This document shows positions 1-14,802 of a stretch of 64,000 nt of DNA, one piece after another. How positions within the stretch are numbered: position 1 is the first letter of the stretch; each line of letters starts with the position of its first letter. The notes under the pieces were generated by a model that was not told the DNA's origin, searched no databases, and worked only from the letters and a program-made list of their open reading frames with translations. The stretch is from Gonocerus acuteangulatus (Eukaryota; Arthropoda; Insecta; Hemiptera; Coreidae): NCBI GenBank assembly GCA_946811695.1, contig OX328125.1:112084363-112148362 (forward strand). The letters run 5' to 3'. Made by a program: the position numbers and the translations under genes.

Positions 1-169
1 AGGAACAAACAGACACGTGATTTATATATACATATCTGTGTATGTGTATTTTTCCTGCACATTATAAAAAAAAAAAAAAAATGCTGTGCATGTGTTTTTA
101 ATTTTTCATAAAATTAAAATTGGATGAATCATTTTAGACTGTTAATAAACATAAATATTTTTGTTTTAG

Positions 170-3100
170 TGAAAGTTGAGATTAAAAAAGAGCCAGTTAA
201 GAAAGATGCACCTCCCCTTCCACCTGAACCACAGGACCAGCAGCAGAAACCGGATGGACCGAATAAACCTAAGTATGTCTATTTAGATACGTGAAGGTAG
301 AATTTGTCAGAGTTCTTAGTATCTTAATAATGTAGGCAAATAATGGAACTCATTTTCCTATAAAATGTGTAGTTTCATTAAAATCCCATGACCACCAAAC
401 CCTGAGAAATTCTACCTTCTTTAAGAAACGGTAAAATTAAGGCAATAGAAACAGTCCAGTGAACGAACAGTTATAGATGGGAATTTTTGGAACACAATTT
501 TTGACTTTGTAACTTTGTTTGGGCTGGATAGGAGGTAAACATATCAAAAATCCTCGCCCGTAGCCTTTATGCCGGGGGAGAGGGGGGGTTTAGAAGGTCA
601 CATTTTTCGGGTTTTCACTTATATCTCGGAAACCCTGCGTCCTAGCGACATGACTATTCTATAACAAATGAAAGCTGATTAAATTTTCTACAAGTTTTAT
701 TCTATAAAGTTTTTTGAGATACCATTAGGTTTCGAAATATCCGCTCTTGAAAGTCTGTAATTTTGGGGAAAAAACACACATTTTTATATTCTCGACCGGA
801 TATCTCTTCAACGATGAACCCAAAAAATAAATGTCAGCTATAGGATTGTAGAGCATTCCATTCGCTTCAATAATATATATTACTTTACTATTTTATGTAT
901 TTTCTTTCAAACGTTATATACGCACTCACATGGTCTTAGCAAATCCATGGACAAGATCTTATCTAATTGAATTTGAATAACTGGTCAGTGGGCCCAAAAT
1001 TATATATTTTGTGCTATATTGTATATATAGTGAGTACTAGACGCATGTACTCACTATATTTACATAATGGAGCATATTTTGGACTATACATTGACAGGAA
1101 ATGGTGAGAAATTGATTGGTTCATTGGTGAGTTGTCGCCGGATATCACGATAAACATTAAAACTGTTTTCACGTTTGAAAGAAAATACATAAAATAGTAA
1201 AGTTACCTATATTCTTGAAGAGAATGTAATGCTCTACAACCCTATAAACGGCATTTATTTTTTGAGTTTTTTGTTAAAGAGTTATCCAGTCAAAAAGAGC
1301 AAAAAGTGTGTTTTTCCCCCAAAATGACAGACATTCAAGAGCAGATATTTCGAAAACTAATGATCTCTCGAAAAACTTTATTAAATAGAACCTGTAGCAT
1401 ATTTAATCTGCATTCATTTGTTATAGAGGAGACCCAGGACCCACGGTTTCCGAGATATAAGTGAAAAATGGGGCCTTCTAAACACACACACATTTAAATA
1501 AATGCGTAGAGGTATTGTAAATGACGCGGGCATTCTACTGATCGGTTTTTGGCAGTTTAAAGAGCTTTAACTTATAAAAACTTTGTGCTATAGGCTAAGG
1601 GCGTATATAGGGGGGGGGGCTGAGGGGACTGCAGCCCCCAACGAAATTTTGATTCGATGGTAAAAATTTGTCGTAAAACCCTTAAAAATAAATGAAATAA
1701 GATCACTTAGTTCATACAAAATATTTTATTTTACGTGTAATAGCATTTTAGTTGCCTAAAACTATTTCAAGTTCTAAATTTTTAGTATTCCATACACCTG
1801 AAATGGTCGCAGCCCCCCCCCCCTCCCGAAATTATTCCCTATATACGCCCATGCCATAGACGGCCAGTGCTAAGAACAGGCAAGTGGTCTATGTTGAGAG
1901 CGATGTGAAAAGAGCGAAGAGCGTGGATAAAGAGCTATCTCCACTTAGAGAGAAACTAGAAGAGAGAAGAGACGTGGTACCGCTATCTCAACACCTTCTT
2001 CCCGCCAAAATAGCATATTCCTGTCCCGTTTACTCAGATAATACCAGGATAACATCTTCTAGAACTCGGGAATAGGTAGAAATTATTTGTCATAACAGAT
2101 AAGCATATGGCTGATTTATGTATACTTCATAAAGTGCAAAAATCAAAACAATATTGATAACACAGGTCAACATTCGATCTAAAAAAAAAAACACTCGGAG
2201 CGGGTTCAATAACCTTCATCACATCAGGTTCAAGGTCATTTAAAGGTCAAACAGAGAAAAAAACGTAATAAAATCCAAATATTTCCATCCATAAATCTTA
2301 GTCACCTGGACTATTAGTCGCTGTATTTCAGATTTCGCAAATAACACTGAAATTATTTTTACGTTTGAAGGAAAATACATAAAATGGCCAAGTAATATCT
2401 ATTATTGAAGAGAATGCAATACTCTACAACCCTATAACCGTTATTTATTTTTTGGGTTCATCGTTGAAGAGTTATCCTGTCAAAAAGGGGAAAAAATATG
2501 GCGCAAAAGTGTTTTTCCCCAAAATGACCGACTTTCAAGAGCGGGTATTTCGAAACCTAAAGTTATCTCGAAAAACTTTATAGAATAGAACTTGTAGGAA
2601 ATTTAATCAGCTTTCATTTGTTATAGAATAGTCATGTCGCTAGGATGCAGGGTTTCCGAGATATAAGTGAAAACCCGAAAAATGGGACCTTCTAACCCCC
2701 CCCCCCCCCCCCGGCACAAAGGCTACGGGCGAGGACTTTTGTATGTTTACCTCCTATCCAGCCCAAACAAAGTTACGCAGTCAAAAATTGTGTTCCAGAA
2801 ATTTCCACCTATAGCTGTTTTTAAGCATTCGTTGACTGGACTGAAAGTGATTTCTATGAATATTATGAAAAGTAGATGCATCCATAGTGACAGGGCAATG
2901 GTTACCTGAGATCATTTAAAACTAAAATACTTCGGTAACTATTAAAATGCTATTTCTGAATTTGCTTCACAACTTGTTAGGCATGATTAAAGAGAAACTG
3001 GTTATAATAATTGTTATGTTAATTAAACAGTAATGAAATTAGCATCTTAAATTTAAGCACATAACATAATTATTCACACTCCCCATCTACATAATTGGGG

Positions 3101-6100
3101 CGGCCCTCGGCGGGAGCTCACTCTGGGTATAACCAAACACGCCCTCTGAGGGAGGAGAATATGCTTCATATTAGCTAGCACTGGCAGTAGCATCAGCCCG
3201 CTCAGCTAGTACAGGGTATCTACTGCACGAAAAAGTCATGCATTTTTAAACAATGTCACAAAATTTCAGTTTTGCCAGAGTTTAACGAAGCATTTGTAAT
3301 TGTCACTGTTTTTGTACGTCGACACAATTCTATCTGCCTCCCTCAGCCCCTTCCTTTGTTGTAGCATTTACTCATCAATTATCCATTATTTACATATATG
3401 CAGACTTAAATATTGGAATTATGTAAACTTCAATTTACTAAATTATGTATATTGGAAATAAATATTTAGTTAGTAATATTTTTAGAAATTTTGCTACCAG
3501 TGTTCAATATTTTTGAGGCTGCTAATTCCGTTTTTCGTTCTAAAAATTTTATTGTCATCATTTCTTCACTTTTAAAATGAATTTAACTATCCTGTTTAGC
3601 ATATAATGAACATTTTATTCAGGTTTATTAATTGTTTTAAGTGTATGTAAAATTGTTAACTTAGGTATCACATTTATTCGTGTAAGGTTACAAATAATTT
3701 TAAGTTAACAGTTAGGCTTTTTTTTTTTTTTATTTGAAATTATTTATTTTTAATGGAATGAAATTTGCATTTCAAGTAATAAAAATATCAAGAAAAAGTC
3801 CTGAAATTGGCTTTCAGGAAAGTAGTAGACACTCTGCTATTGCTTCCTCTCATCTTGACTAGCAATCATTGGATTAATAAAACAATTAATTATTAATTGT
3901 TGAATTAATAATTAATTGCCAATTAATTTTATTAATCATTGGGTTAATAAAACAATTAATTTAATGTATATTTGTATGAGAAAAGTAGATATACCTTTCA
4001 TTTAGGTTTATACATCCGTATTTTATTGAAAAAAAAACTCTTCAACACATCACCGTATACATTTATTGAAACTAAACATAATCAGTACAGGTACAGAAAA
4101 ACATTTTAATTTTTCATTGTAATGTCAAGTTGAATCATTGTATCGGCACCTAGCAGAATACAATAAATAATAAACAATGAAAGAATCCAAATATCCAAGT
4201 TATTCTTAAATGTCTCTAATTTAAAATGTATTTATTTATTTAAATTTTATCATCCATCATTATTAACTACGAATTTTAGGACGGGTTATCTATAGGTTAC
4301 CACTTTTAATTTTAACATTTAAGAATTTCTTTAATTGTTATAAAATGTAACTAATGTTATTTTTTTTTTTAATTTAGCCAAGGAGGTGTTGACGATAAGG
4401 ATAACTCCCGTATTATAAAAGGAGTGATGAGGGTTGGTATTCTTGCAAAAGGACTCATGCTTGCTGATGAAAATGCAGTGAATCTAGTCGTAATCTGTGG
4501 TGAAATACCGACGAAAACCCTTCTAAACGAAGTATATTCTGCCTTTGGAGCCCAGCTCACCGTGAGTAGACATTAAAATAATAATAATGTGGCCGTGAGT
4601 GTTAAGGCGTGAGCACTTAACACTCCATGCCAAAGGTAGTGGGTTAGATTCCCACTATGGGGGAGGGGTGGCTTTTCTTTAGAAAAAAGAAAAGGCATCA
4701 GCCCTATCCTGGTTAGAAAGGGGTGGTAACCTATAAATAACCCGTCCCAAAATTCTTAGTTAATAATAATGAATGTTAAAATTTAAATCATTATTATTAA
4801 AACATGTTGTGGATGTACAGCTTCTGCATGAAGGACTTTTGTATATTTCATTTTATTTATTTTAACAATAAATGTAGCTTTTATTTATTCATAAAGAGGC
4901 GATAATGCAATTGTAGCCTGTAAGTTAGATGGAATAGTTCAAATCCCGCATGCACGAAATTCTGCAGGAATTATTCCCTGCGGGTCTGCCATTTGCATTA
5001 CTATTTCAATGAACAACACACTACGTGAAAATCAATAAAAACTGATTATGTCTCTTTTAGGACTAGAGAACGCTTGGAGAAGTAAGATAAGGGAGATAGT
5101 GTTTAATATTTATCAATACTTAGCCAAAGCTAAGGCTGAAAACAATTTAGTCTATAACGTTGCCTGTTCAGATAGATGGTTAGATGGAGGAAAAAGGGTG
5201 TGGCCTATATTCCCGGTAGAAAATTGGAGGTAAAAATTCTCTGTCATAACCATATCACTATGAAATTTAAAACATTGTCAGCTTTAGCTTTGGCTAAGTA
5301 TTGATAAATATTAAACACTATCTCCTTTATCTTACTTCTCCAAGCGTTCTCTAGTCTTAAATAAGACATAATCAGTTTTTATAGTGATTCATGTTGTGTT
5401 TGATCATTAAGAGACTTTCCAAATGGCGGAACAGGAAGGAGAAATTCCCGCCAACGTTCGTGCATATGCATTTGAACTCCTGAGCTTATCTGAACAGACT
5501 GTAAATACCTGTTCATGAGTTGGTTAATTTTTTTTTATTTGAAGCTATGCACATGCAGTTAATTTAATGGACAAGTTTATGTATTTGTATTCTAAATATA
5601 GTCTTCAAACTTTATTCTAAGTAAAATATTGTTCTTGGTTTCAGAGCATTGCTTCGGAAGAGAATTACTCAGTGAGCGTCGATATCGGAGAGGGTGCCAT
5701 TATCGTTACTAGTTGTGGAGAAGCTAAAATCACTGTGACTATCAAGCTAACATCTCCTCTCCTTAGAGAGATGTTGATGTCAGGGACAGGCGGGGGTCAG
5801 TAAGCTACTAGACGGTCTATTCATCTAGCCTCTACCTTCCGAGGGTCAATCCTCTGAACCGCTCTTTGCCAGGCACAAAGACTCGGCATTTTTTTATAAT
5901 TATTTTATAACTCTATTAGCAAGAGTAACTATAATTGATTAAGGTGCAGCCAAGAGGAGATAGTATTTGACCCTTGGAGTAGATTTTATTGAGTGTACAC
6001 TCTTTATCTCCTCATCTTGTTTCTGCATATTAAAGCCTGGGCAGTTACACCCGATACTACACGATTAGCACTAATCGAGCAGTTATTCACTTATATTTTT

Positions 6101-6607
6101 ATTTTTTTTTTACATTTCATATATTTTACTAATAATTTCTTAATAATTCATTTTTTTAAATGAATTTATGACATTTTATATATATTTAAGTATTAGGATT
6201 TTAAGGTTTAATTTTCTTCAAATCGTATAAACGTAAACAAAAAATGTCCAGGCTTGAACCTTGACACTGAGAAAGGCATTTACTAACAAGGCCAAGAAAA
6301 GGATTTTGTCCGACTTCTTCAGAGAAAGAGAGGCAACAAATATATATTTAATTTTATCTTGAATTATTCCATTATACATGATCTCTTTTTGTTATAATTT
6401 GGAAGACTAATTCTTTTCATGTGCCTATTTTATGTTCCTAAGCTTTCTAGGTGTCACTACTTTAGAGTGGAGATGAATTGACGGATTTTTCACCTTTATT
6501 TATTATGCAAAATTACAAACTGGCTTCAAATCCTAATTTTCTTTTGCTTTTTTGTCTCTATTTGGCTTTATAAAACATAATGGATTGATTTAATTGACAT
6601 TTGTCTA

Positions 6608-6641
<34 letters not shown>

Positions 6642-9600
6642 AAATATGTTTTAATGGAAGCAAAAGGGGATGAGGTATATTTGGGGCCGATTTGTGAGTT
6701 TGCACAAGGTGAAACATCCTATGTATGTACACAGAAGGCGGAAGAGTGAGTTTGGGGAACCAGGACACGCTTGATCAAGCCAAGTGCCTTGAAGCTTTGG
6801 CCCAGCTCCGTCGTGCTAAATGGTTCCAGGTATATTTCCAAACCGTATTTACAATATCAATGCTCGTCAATATCTCTCTCACTTTTTATTTCTTCACTTC
6901 TCTTCTTTTCCTCTTTTTCAAACTTTGATTTTTTTTTTTTTTTTTTTTTTTTTCATTTCTCATCCCTTTCCAGATATCCTTTTCCAGGGTGTCTACTGCA
7001 CAAAATAGTCATGAAATTGAAAATAGGGCACGAAAAAGTCATGAATTTTGAAACCATGTCATGAAATTTCAGTTTTACCAGAGTCTAACGTAATACCGGG
7101 ACTTCCGCACATTCATAATTGTCGCTGTTTTTGTACGGGACGGAATTTTATCTGGCTCCTCTACCTCCTTCCTCTGTTAGATTGCTTTGTAGAAGCATTT
7201 AAACATCAATTATCCATCATTCACGTATATTTTTATTTATTCATATTGAGGGGTTTTCAGGCAGACTTCAATATTGAGATTGTGTACACTTTAATTTATT
7301 AAATTATGTACATTGACAATAAATATCTAGTTAGTAATATTTTTAGAAATTTTGAATTCTGCTACCATTGTTCAAAATGATTAGGCTGCAAATTCTATAG
7401 AAATTCTGAATGTTTTAGTATCATCGAATATTTACTTTTAAAATTTAAGTAAACTATCTTCTTTAATATCTGATTTACATTTTATACAGTTTTATTAATT
7501 GTTTTAAGTGTGTATTAATTTGTAAGTTTAGTGATGTCCTGGTAGTCCGTGCAAAGTTACAAATAATTTTAAGCTAAAAGTTAAGGCTTTTTCTTATTAA
7601 ATGAAATTTAATGGGCATGAAATTTGCATTTCAAATCATGAAAATGTCACGAAATTGGCTTTCAGAAAAGTAGTAGACGCCCTGCTCTCTTAAAATTCAT
7701 TCCTATCATCTTCATTCATCATTATTTTTTAAAAGTCACCCTTATGTGAAAACTATGGCGAAGGTTTTTAGTTAGTTCAAAAATTAAGTTAAGAAACGAG
7801 TTCTGGATTTTCGTTTTTAATTTAAAGCAAAACATAAAATCATTTCTATATTGAATTGTTTGATCTCTTGTTGGTGCTATATCTCCTCTCGAGTCCTCCA
7901 TTACCTCTCCTAATCCCCTCTAATCTACTTCTTGGGGCATTGATAGAGTAAAGCCGTACTTGGCCATCACTACATCCCATTACTACAATTATTATTATTA
8001 TTGTAAATAATCATACTTAAAGGTCATTTCCCTACAGACTTTCCAGCTCCCAAAATAAACAAACAAACATTTTTTTTATTTTGATAACATACGTTTATTT
8101 GTGCTTATTTTGTTGCAACACTTTCCCAAAATTTTGTGCAGTAATTGTTTTGTCGATACTTTAGATATTTAGGATAAATTAAAATATCTAAGTACCATTA
8201 ATTTAAATGCCATTGCTGGAAAGATATTTACTGTAAGGATACCTTTTTCCATATTTATTCTTTAATCAGTTCATCTGTATTTTTGATGTAACGAGTAGAT
8301 GTTTCTAAAAGATTTAATTAAGTTGGTTGCATGTACAAGACAAATATTATTACTTATCTGAAACATTTTGTGGCTACAAGTGTGCTAAGGTTAAATCAAC
8401 AGGTTTTCTTTAAATAAATACAAGCATTATTTTTATTCATATTGAAGTAGTGTCTTAGTAATTAGCTAATGCTCTGGTCTAAACTACTCCCCAACATGAG
8501 GGTTGAGTAAGCTCCGTCAATTCTCAGTGTCAAAGTAATTATTGTTAATATTAATGTTAACTCTCTGCTCCATGAAACCTAGTCCTTAAGAGATTAGAGG
8601 GAGCTATTGTCTCGATAGCTCTCTGCTCCATGAAACCTAGTCCTTAAGAGATTAGGGGGAGCTATTGTCTCGATAGCTCTCTGCTCCATGAAACCTAGTC
8701 CTTAAGAGATTAGAGGGAACTATTGTCTCGATAGCTCTCTGCTCCATGAAACCTAGTCCTTAAGAGATTAAAGGGACCTATTTTTTCGATACCTCTCTGC
8801 TCCATGAAACCTAGTCCTTAAGAGATTAGAGGGAGCTATTGTCTCGCTAGCTCTCTGCTCTCATGAAACCTAGTCCTTAAGAGATTAGAGGGAGATATTT
8901 TCTCGGTAGCTCTCTACTCTCATGAAACCTAGTCTTTAAGAGATTAGAGGGAGATATTTTCTCGATAGCTCTCATGAAACCAAGTCCTTAAGAGATTAGA
9001 GGGAGATATTTTCTCGATAGCTCTCTGCTCTCATGAAACCTAGTCCTTACTAGACACGAGAGAGCTATTGTCTGCCTACTCACACAATACCCAGACCTTA
9101 TGACAGATCTGTTCTGTCCTGCTTCAGATTAACTTCCACCTAGTCATGAGGCTGACCTACTGATTGGACCATTACATTAGCCGATTAGATGTTAGAATTA
9201 ACTACTTCAGTATATTCAAGTATTTGTTTAGAAAGAAAGCTTGTATGGAATACCTAGCCATCATGTGTCACCATCTAGACCTATGGGTAATTCCACTCCC
9301 GTTTAATTTTTAGTTACAGCTTGTCTTTATTGTAGTTTCAAAAACATTCTCCTTTTTCCCTTATCATATATACAATAAGTCTTGTACATGTAATTAATTA
9401 TTATTTTCCTTGTGTTTTATTGGTTTATTTCTGTATTATTAGGCTAGACCAGCAAACAACCACAGCAGTGTGATGGTGATCAGGATTCTTCGAGATCTCT
9501 GCCATAGGAATCCGACGTGGGCTCCTCTCAGCCAATGGGTTAGTTACTAAACATTTTAAACTGTAAAATTTCTTCCTTTTTGGATTCACCAGCTGGATTT

Positions 9601-12600
9601 ATATTGCGTCTGGGAAATAGTCGATTGCCTAGCCGTTTTATTTATCCTTAGACTTCAATTAATTTTTACACACATCTGTTGCTATGGTCATTAACACCTT
9701 TGCTGCGGCTGTTATTGTTTGGGAATACCTCAGTATCGGGTGCATTTTTTGTTTGAATTTTTCATGTAGACTTTTTTTTTCATAAAAAATTCATTTAAAA
9801 TCTTCCATTAAGGCGATTTGAAAACAGAAAACACTTTTGGAAAGCCCAAACAATGAAGGTAACTGCAAGGAGCAGTAAAATTGAATCCCTCCATTTACAA
9901 GCATTTTGAATCTAAAGGGTAAAGGGAAAAGTAATGGAAAAGTGTCCTTCCGAAGCAAGTCCTCGTAAGTGAGTAGGATCGCTAGTACCCTTCCGTAATG
10001 ACACCTGCAGCATAAGTGTTAATGCCAGACTGTCTGCTGGTTACAAAACTTTATAAACTAAGGGATTTTTTTCAGGGAGCCCAACACCAAAAAAATTCAA
10101 CCTGCTACTAATGAGACACACATACCTCCTAAGTGGGAATCTGAGGCGCCTTCCCTTGGGGAGATTCACTTTCACAATTAATAAATATTATTCCGCTTAG
10201 CTATTATACCTAACCTGCTTAGCTTTATTATTATACCTTGTTCAGCTATTCTTAAGATGGTATTACCCTATCAATTTTTTTAAAAAAGATCTTTTATAAA
10301 AGAAATGCTGAATGTTCAAAATACTCCTTTTAGACCTATACTCCTATCATGAAAGTTCAGTGTGATTTTGGCTATGGATGAAGATGTAGGTGCTGTTGAT
10401 GAAGCTAGCTTCCAAGACTCACGAGACGATCCACGGGTAAGGGGACCCACTCACTAACATAGCTAACCTGTAGTACCATTGTGCTAAGCCCCTTAGTGTC
10501 TAGAGGCCAGGAATGGTTGCCGGCTCAGAGGAAGAACCTCCTACGGCTTCCCTCATTGCATTCCTTACAAAATATTTCTAAGGAATTCTCGGCAACAAAG
10601 AGAGAAGGAAATTTAAAAGAACTATGGAGAAGGGGGAGATTGACCCTGTAGACAAAGGTTTTTATTTGTCTTCCAGCTGTATGTACTAAAAAGGATACCT
10701 AAATGAATTCTAGTGGTAAAAGAGAGAACTATTAGATCCCCTAGATAGAACCAAGAACAGAACTTGTCTTCAAGATATCTGCATTCAAGACTATAATTCG
10801 TAATAAGTGAGAATTGCTGGACATGTCAATAGCACCAGGGGCAAAGGTGTTTCCGACTTGAGAAGTCATCCTCACCTAGGGCATGGCCTCCTTAGACTTG
10901 TACCGCAGTTAACCATACTCTAGGGGTTAATATGTCATTTATTTTATACAAATTCACATTAAAAATGTTTCTATCATTATACTCCTTTATATTTTTTATG
11001 GGACAAAACTTCAAGGCTTTTACTAGCAGGGTTGCTATCATGTATTAACATTTTTGTTTAAAAACAATTTTTCCTCTTTTTTTTTTTTTTTTTTTTTTTT
11101 GTCGTGTTTATACTTGAAAATTTTCTCATCAATGTTTTTATTTTGTCTAATCTATTGCAAAATGTTGTTAAAGGGTATCGAACTTCTTGTAGACAAAGTT
11201 GTGGGCTGTGTTGGTTTCACTGCTGCTGAAGCTCTACGGAAAGTTCTTGAAGCTATAGCTGGAGGTAATGATTCTATGCTTACATTAATATAATATATTT
11301 TAACTATGAAAATATATTTCTTGAAATTGTTTTACTATATTTTTATATGAACTTAGATACAAACATGTTTCTCTTTTCCTTATGTTAGCCGAATGTAGTA
11401 TTCATTTTTTTTTTAGAAGCATTTATTTTTAAAAGGCTTTTTTCCTTGATTATTTTTTCTATTTTAAAATGTACAGGAATTTTGCTGCCTGGAGGCCCTG
11501 GGCTGTCTGATCCCTGTGAAAGGGAACCTACTGATGCTGATGCTACTGCTCACCTAACCTCTCAGCAGCGAACGGACATTACTGCTTCTGCACAGGTCAG
11601 GCTTCTTCGAATCTTATCACGACAGACAAGATTGCGTTTAAATATCTCTAGTACATTCAGGGTTCCCACCGACAGGGAAATTTCAGGGAATTTAATTCTG
11701 AAAAAATGTCAGGGAAATACAAAATTTCATTTTTATATATTTTTTCCAAATTTTCTTCTCTTTCTCTCACTGTCATATTTGGAATATTTTAGGCTGTAAG
11801 AATCTTAAAAACATGATCTTTGACTTATTTTTAAGGCTCTTAACTAGACATCTGTTGGGCTCCTAGCATTATCTGACGTATCTGTATTTTTACAACGTAT
11901 GGTTTGTTTCAAACAAAAAATTTGATTGTTGGTTGCCTAAAAAAAATTAAAAATAAAAAAAGATGAAAAAATACGTCAAAGTCAATAACAAAATGTCTTA
12001 TAAGGTGAGGATGGATTTGGCTATTAGGGGATGGAGGAGCCGAAACAAAGAGCAAAACGTGTTTTCTTATTTTTCTATTGTTCTGGTTTCTCCTAACCAC
12101 ACAGCAAAAACACATCATTTCCAACCATTGATAGTCAAACTGAAAAATACTGGATTTGTTGTACTGTCCACTCTAATACTGAATCCCTTGATTACTATCA
12201 ATTATCACTCTCTGGGAGGTCAGGAAAATTTTTGTTTTGTTTTGTTTTGTTTTGGTGCATCGACAGCTGAGGTCATTAGCACTGTCAGGGAAATGTCTGG
12301 GAATTCCATTTACATAACTCGGTGGATACCCAGTATATTCCGGAATTAGTGGCGGAAGTATTTTTATGCTAGTCATGATGAGAAATTATTATTCACCTTA
12401 GTGCCCTTAAGATGAGTGTCAGATTTGCTAATGTGCACACTTTTTATATAAGCAAATTGCTATAATGAAATATTTGTAATAAAAAAATAAATAAATATTC
12501 ACTTATTATCAATAACGTATTGATAGATACTTAAGCAGTAATAAATTCACTATTAAAATGCCATTGCAATATATTATCTGTAATACATCCTCATAAAATG

Positions 12601-14158
12601 AATGATTTATCTGTTGCTTCTAGCATGCTCTGAGACTTATGGCATTCCGTCAGATACACAAGGTGCTTGGGATTGCAGCTATCCCTGCGCCTAGGCATCC
12701 CGGAGCTAGGCACAATCCGCAACGCTTCAATAGGAAGAGGCGTCGTGATCACTCTGCAGGAGAGGCTCCTGATTCAGAAGGTGACATTATTTACTTTTTA
12801 CACTTCATAGCTCTCTAAGTTTGTTGTCATTTTATTTTTTCTGCAGATGAAGTAATTTTGGAAAAGAAATTGGAGATTGATAGGAAACTATTAATTATTT
12901 TCCTCTATATGTTTTTGGTATTTTTCTTTTTGAGAGCCATTAGCGGAGAGTGTTATGGTGTGAACGCTCTATGGTTTAGGTTGTGAGTTCAATTCTCACT
13001 AGTACTCGAGGTATTTTCTTTCAAAGTATCACCTCTATCCTAGCTGGAAAAGGTGGGTAACCCTAAGCTCAAAAATCGTCATGCATGAAGGGATGTTAAA
13101 AAAATTAAAATCAATATTTTACCCTCAATGGAGATTATTAAAATGAACGTGTTATCGTAAAACGTAGTTGTTCCAGAAGTGAGACTTGATTGGTTAAACA
13201 AACAAATTGAGGCTTAACTTTTTATCACCTCAGCAATAGATAAATTTAAATATCTTTTCACGCATAAAGAAAAGAATTTTTTGAGAGTGCCTACTCCTAC
13301 TTGCCGGCTGGACATGCCGTCCCTACCATGTCAAAATATCGAGTAAAAACTCTTTTTTCAGATTTAAGACTTTGCTCTTGGATTTTGGACGATACGAATT
13401 GTCGCAACTTGCACTTTAGAATAGCCTTTAATGCCTTAAATAAAGTACTTCGTCAATTGATTGAATATGTTCATTCTCTAGGCGTCTCCGATTTGCATGG
13501 TAGTTTGGCATGGTAAGGAACGATATCAGGACCTTGGAAGAGAAAGGGCGAATCTGAAAAATCGACTATTTTTTATTTCATTTTCTGAGTGAGAAAGATG
13601 TAGATAACAAGACCTTTGCCTTGTTTCTCTGGTTCACCTTTAGTTCTCTCACAGTTTCAAGTTGAAGTGAATAGGACCATCATCTATGGAAAATTCAATG
13701 TCTGATTTTCCTTGAGGAGCAAGGGCGAATCCTGGTTCTGAAACTCCCCTCCTAGCATTTCGTTCACTTGTTTAGATTAAAATTAAAACAATGAATTTTA
13801 ATTACTTTAATACTTTTTCAATGAGGTTTATGAATCAGCATTCCATAGAGTAAACATTCGCCTTTGCTATCCTGAAGCACTTCTAGAACTTTGAGTTGAA
13901 TTTCCCAACATGCGGATTTCCCTTCCGGACGTGATTCGCCCTTTCTCCTCCAAGGAAGGAAAGGCACTGGTCCTAATTACTGTTACAGTCAAAACTCAAA
14001 AATAATGATTTTCGTCTTGTGATTGGAAACTGTAATTTTACTCGGCAAAAAGAAAAGGACATGGTTTAGATGTCCCCAGTTTAAGCTTAGAATCTTATAG
14101 TTAATTTCTATAACTTACTTTTATAATGATTATAAATTTATAAATGATATAATGATTC

Positions 14159-14212
<54 letters not shown>

Positions 14213-14771
14213 CGCAACAAATTGAAAAAAAATTATCCAGGAATAACAGTGCTTAAGAAATATTTTCAATAAATACTTCACCTCAGGTAAGTTAGTATTA
14301 GAGTAATAAATATTAGTTTTTATTTCTATAAGGGAAGGAAGATGGAATACTCTCTTAACCCATTAACGGGCACATTTCGCTAGCTACTTTATATTTGGGA
14401 GTCTGGGGGGCATCCATTTACTAAATATGAACCCAGGATGTTAAAAAAAAAAATTGTATTCATAAATACAGGGTAGGCCGCTTAAGCGGACCTTGTCCAT
14501 TCCATCGGCATCGGGAATCCCCGATATTAAATGCCGCGATAAGTTGTAAACAAAAAAAAAAAAAAAAAAAAAAAATTGCTGGATGATTTATAATAACAGT
14601 ATAATGAAGGGGTCTCCCGTAGTCTAGTGGCTAGCGCGCTGGATTCATAGGCGAGAGATGGTGGGTTCGATTCCCACCTCCGGCAGGGATTTTCTCATCT
14701 CAGGGCTCGCTGTGAAAATTCCTCGCTGCACCCTGGATGTCGGCGCGTAATGACCTAGATGTAGATGCGCC

Positions 14772-14802
<31 letters not shown>

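Noticed and set aside
8561..9055. CRISPR-like array of regularly spaced repeats
   Set aside because: The whole 59-bp period is repeated with no unique spacers, and the setting is a eukaryotic intron; it is a minisatellite.
14608..14690. tRNA gene (A and B boxes)
   Set aside because: The A and B boxes belong to a repeated SINE with target duplications and a poly-A tail, and the cloverleaf is imperfect. The same applies to 19731, 26889, 32914 and 57682.
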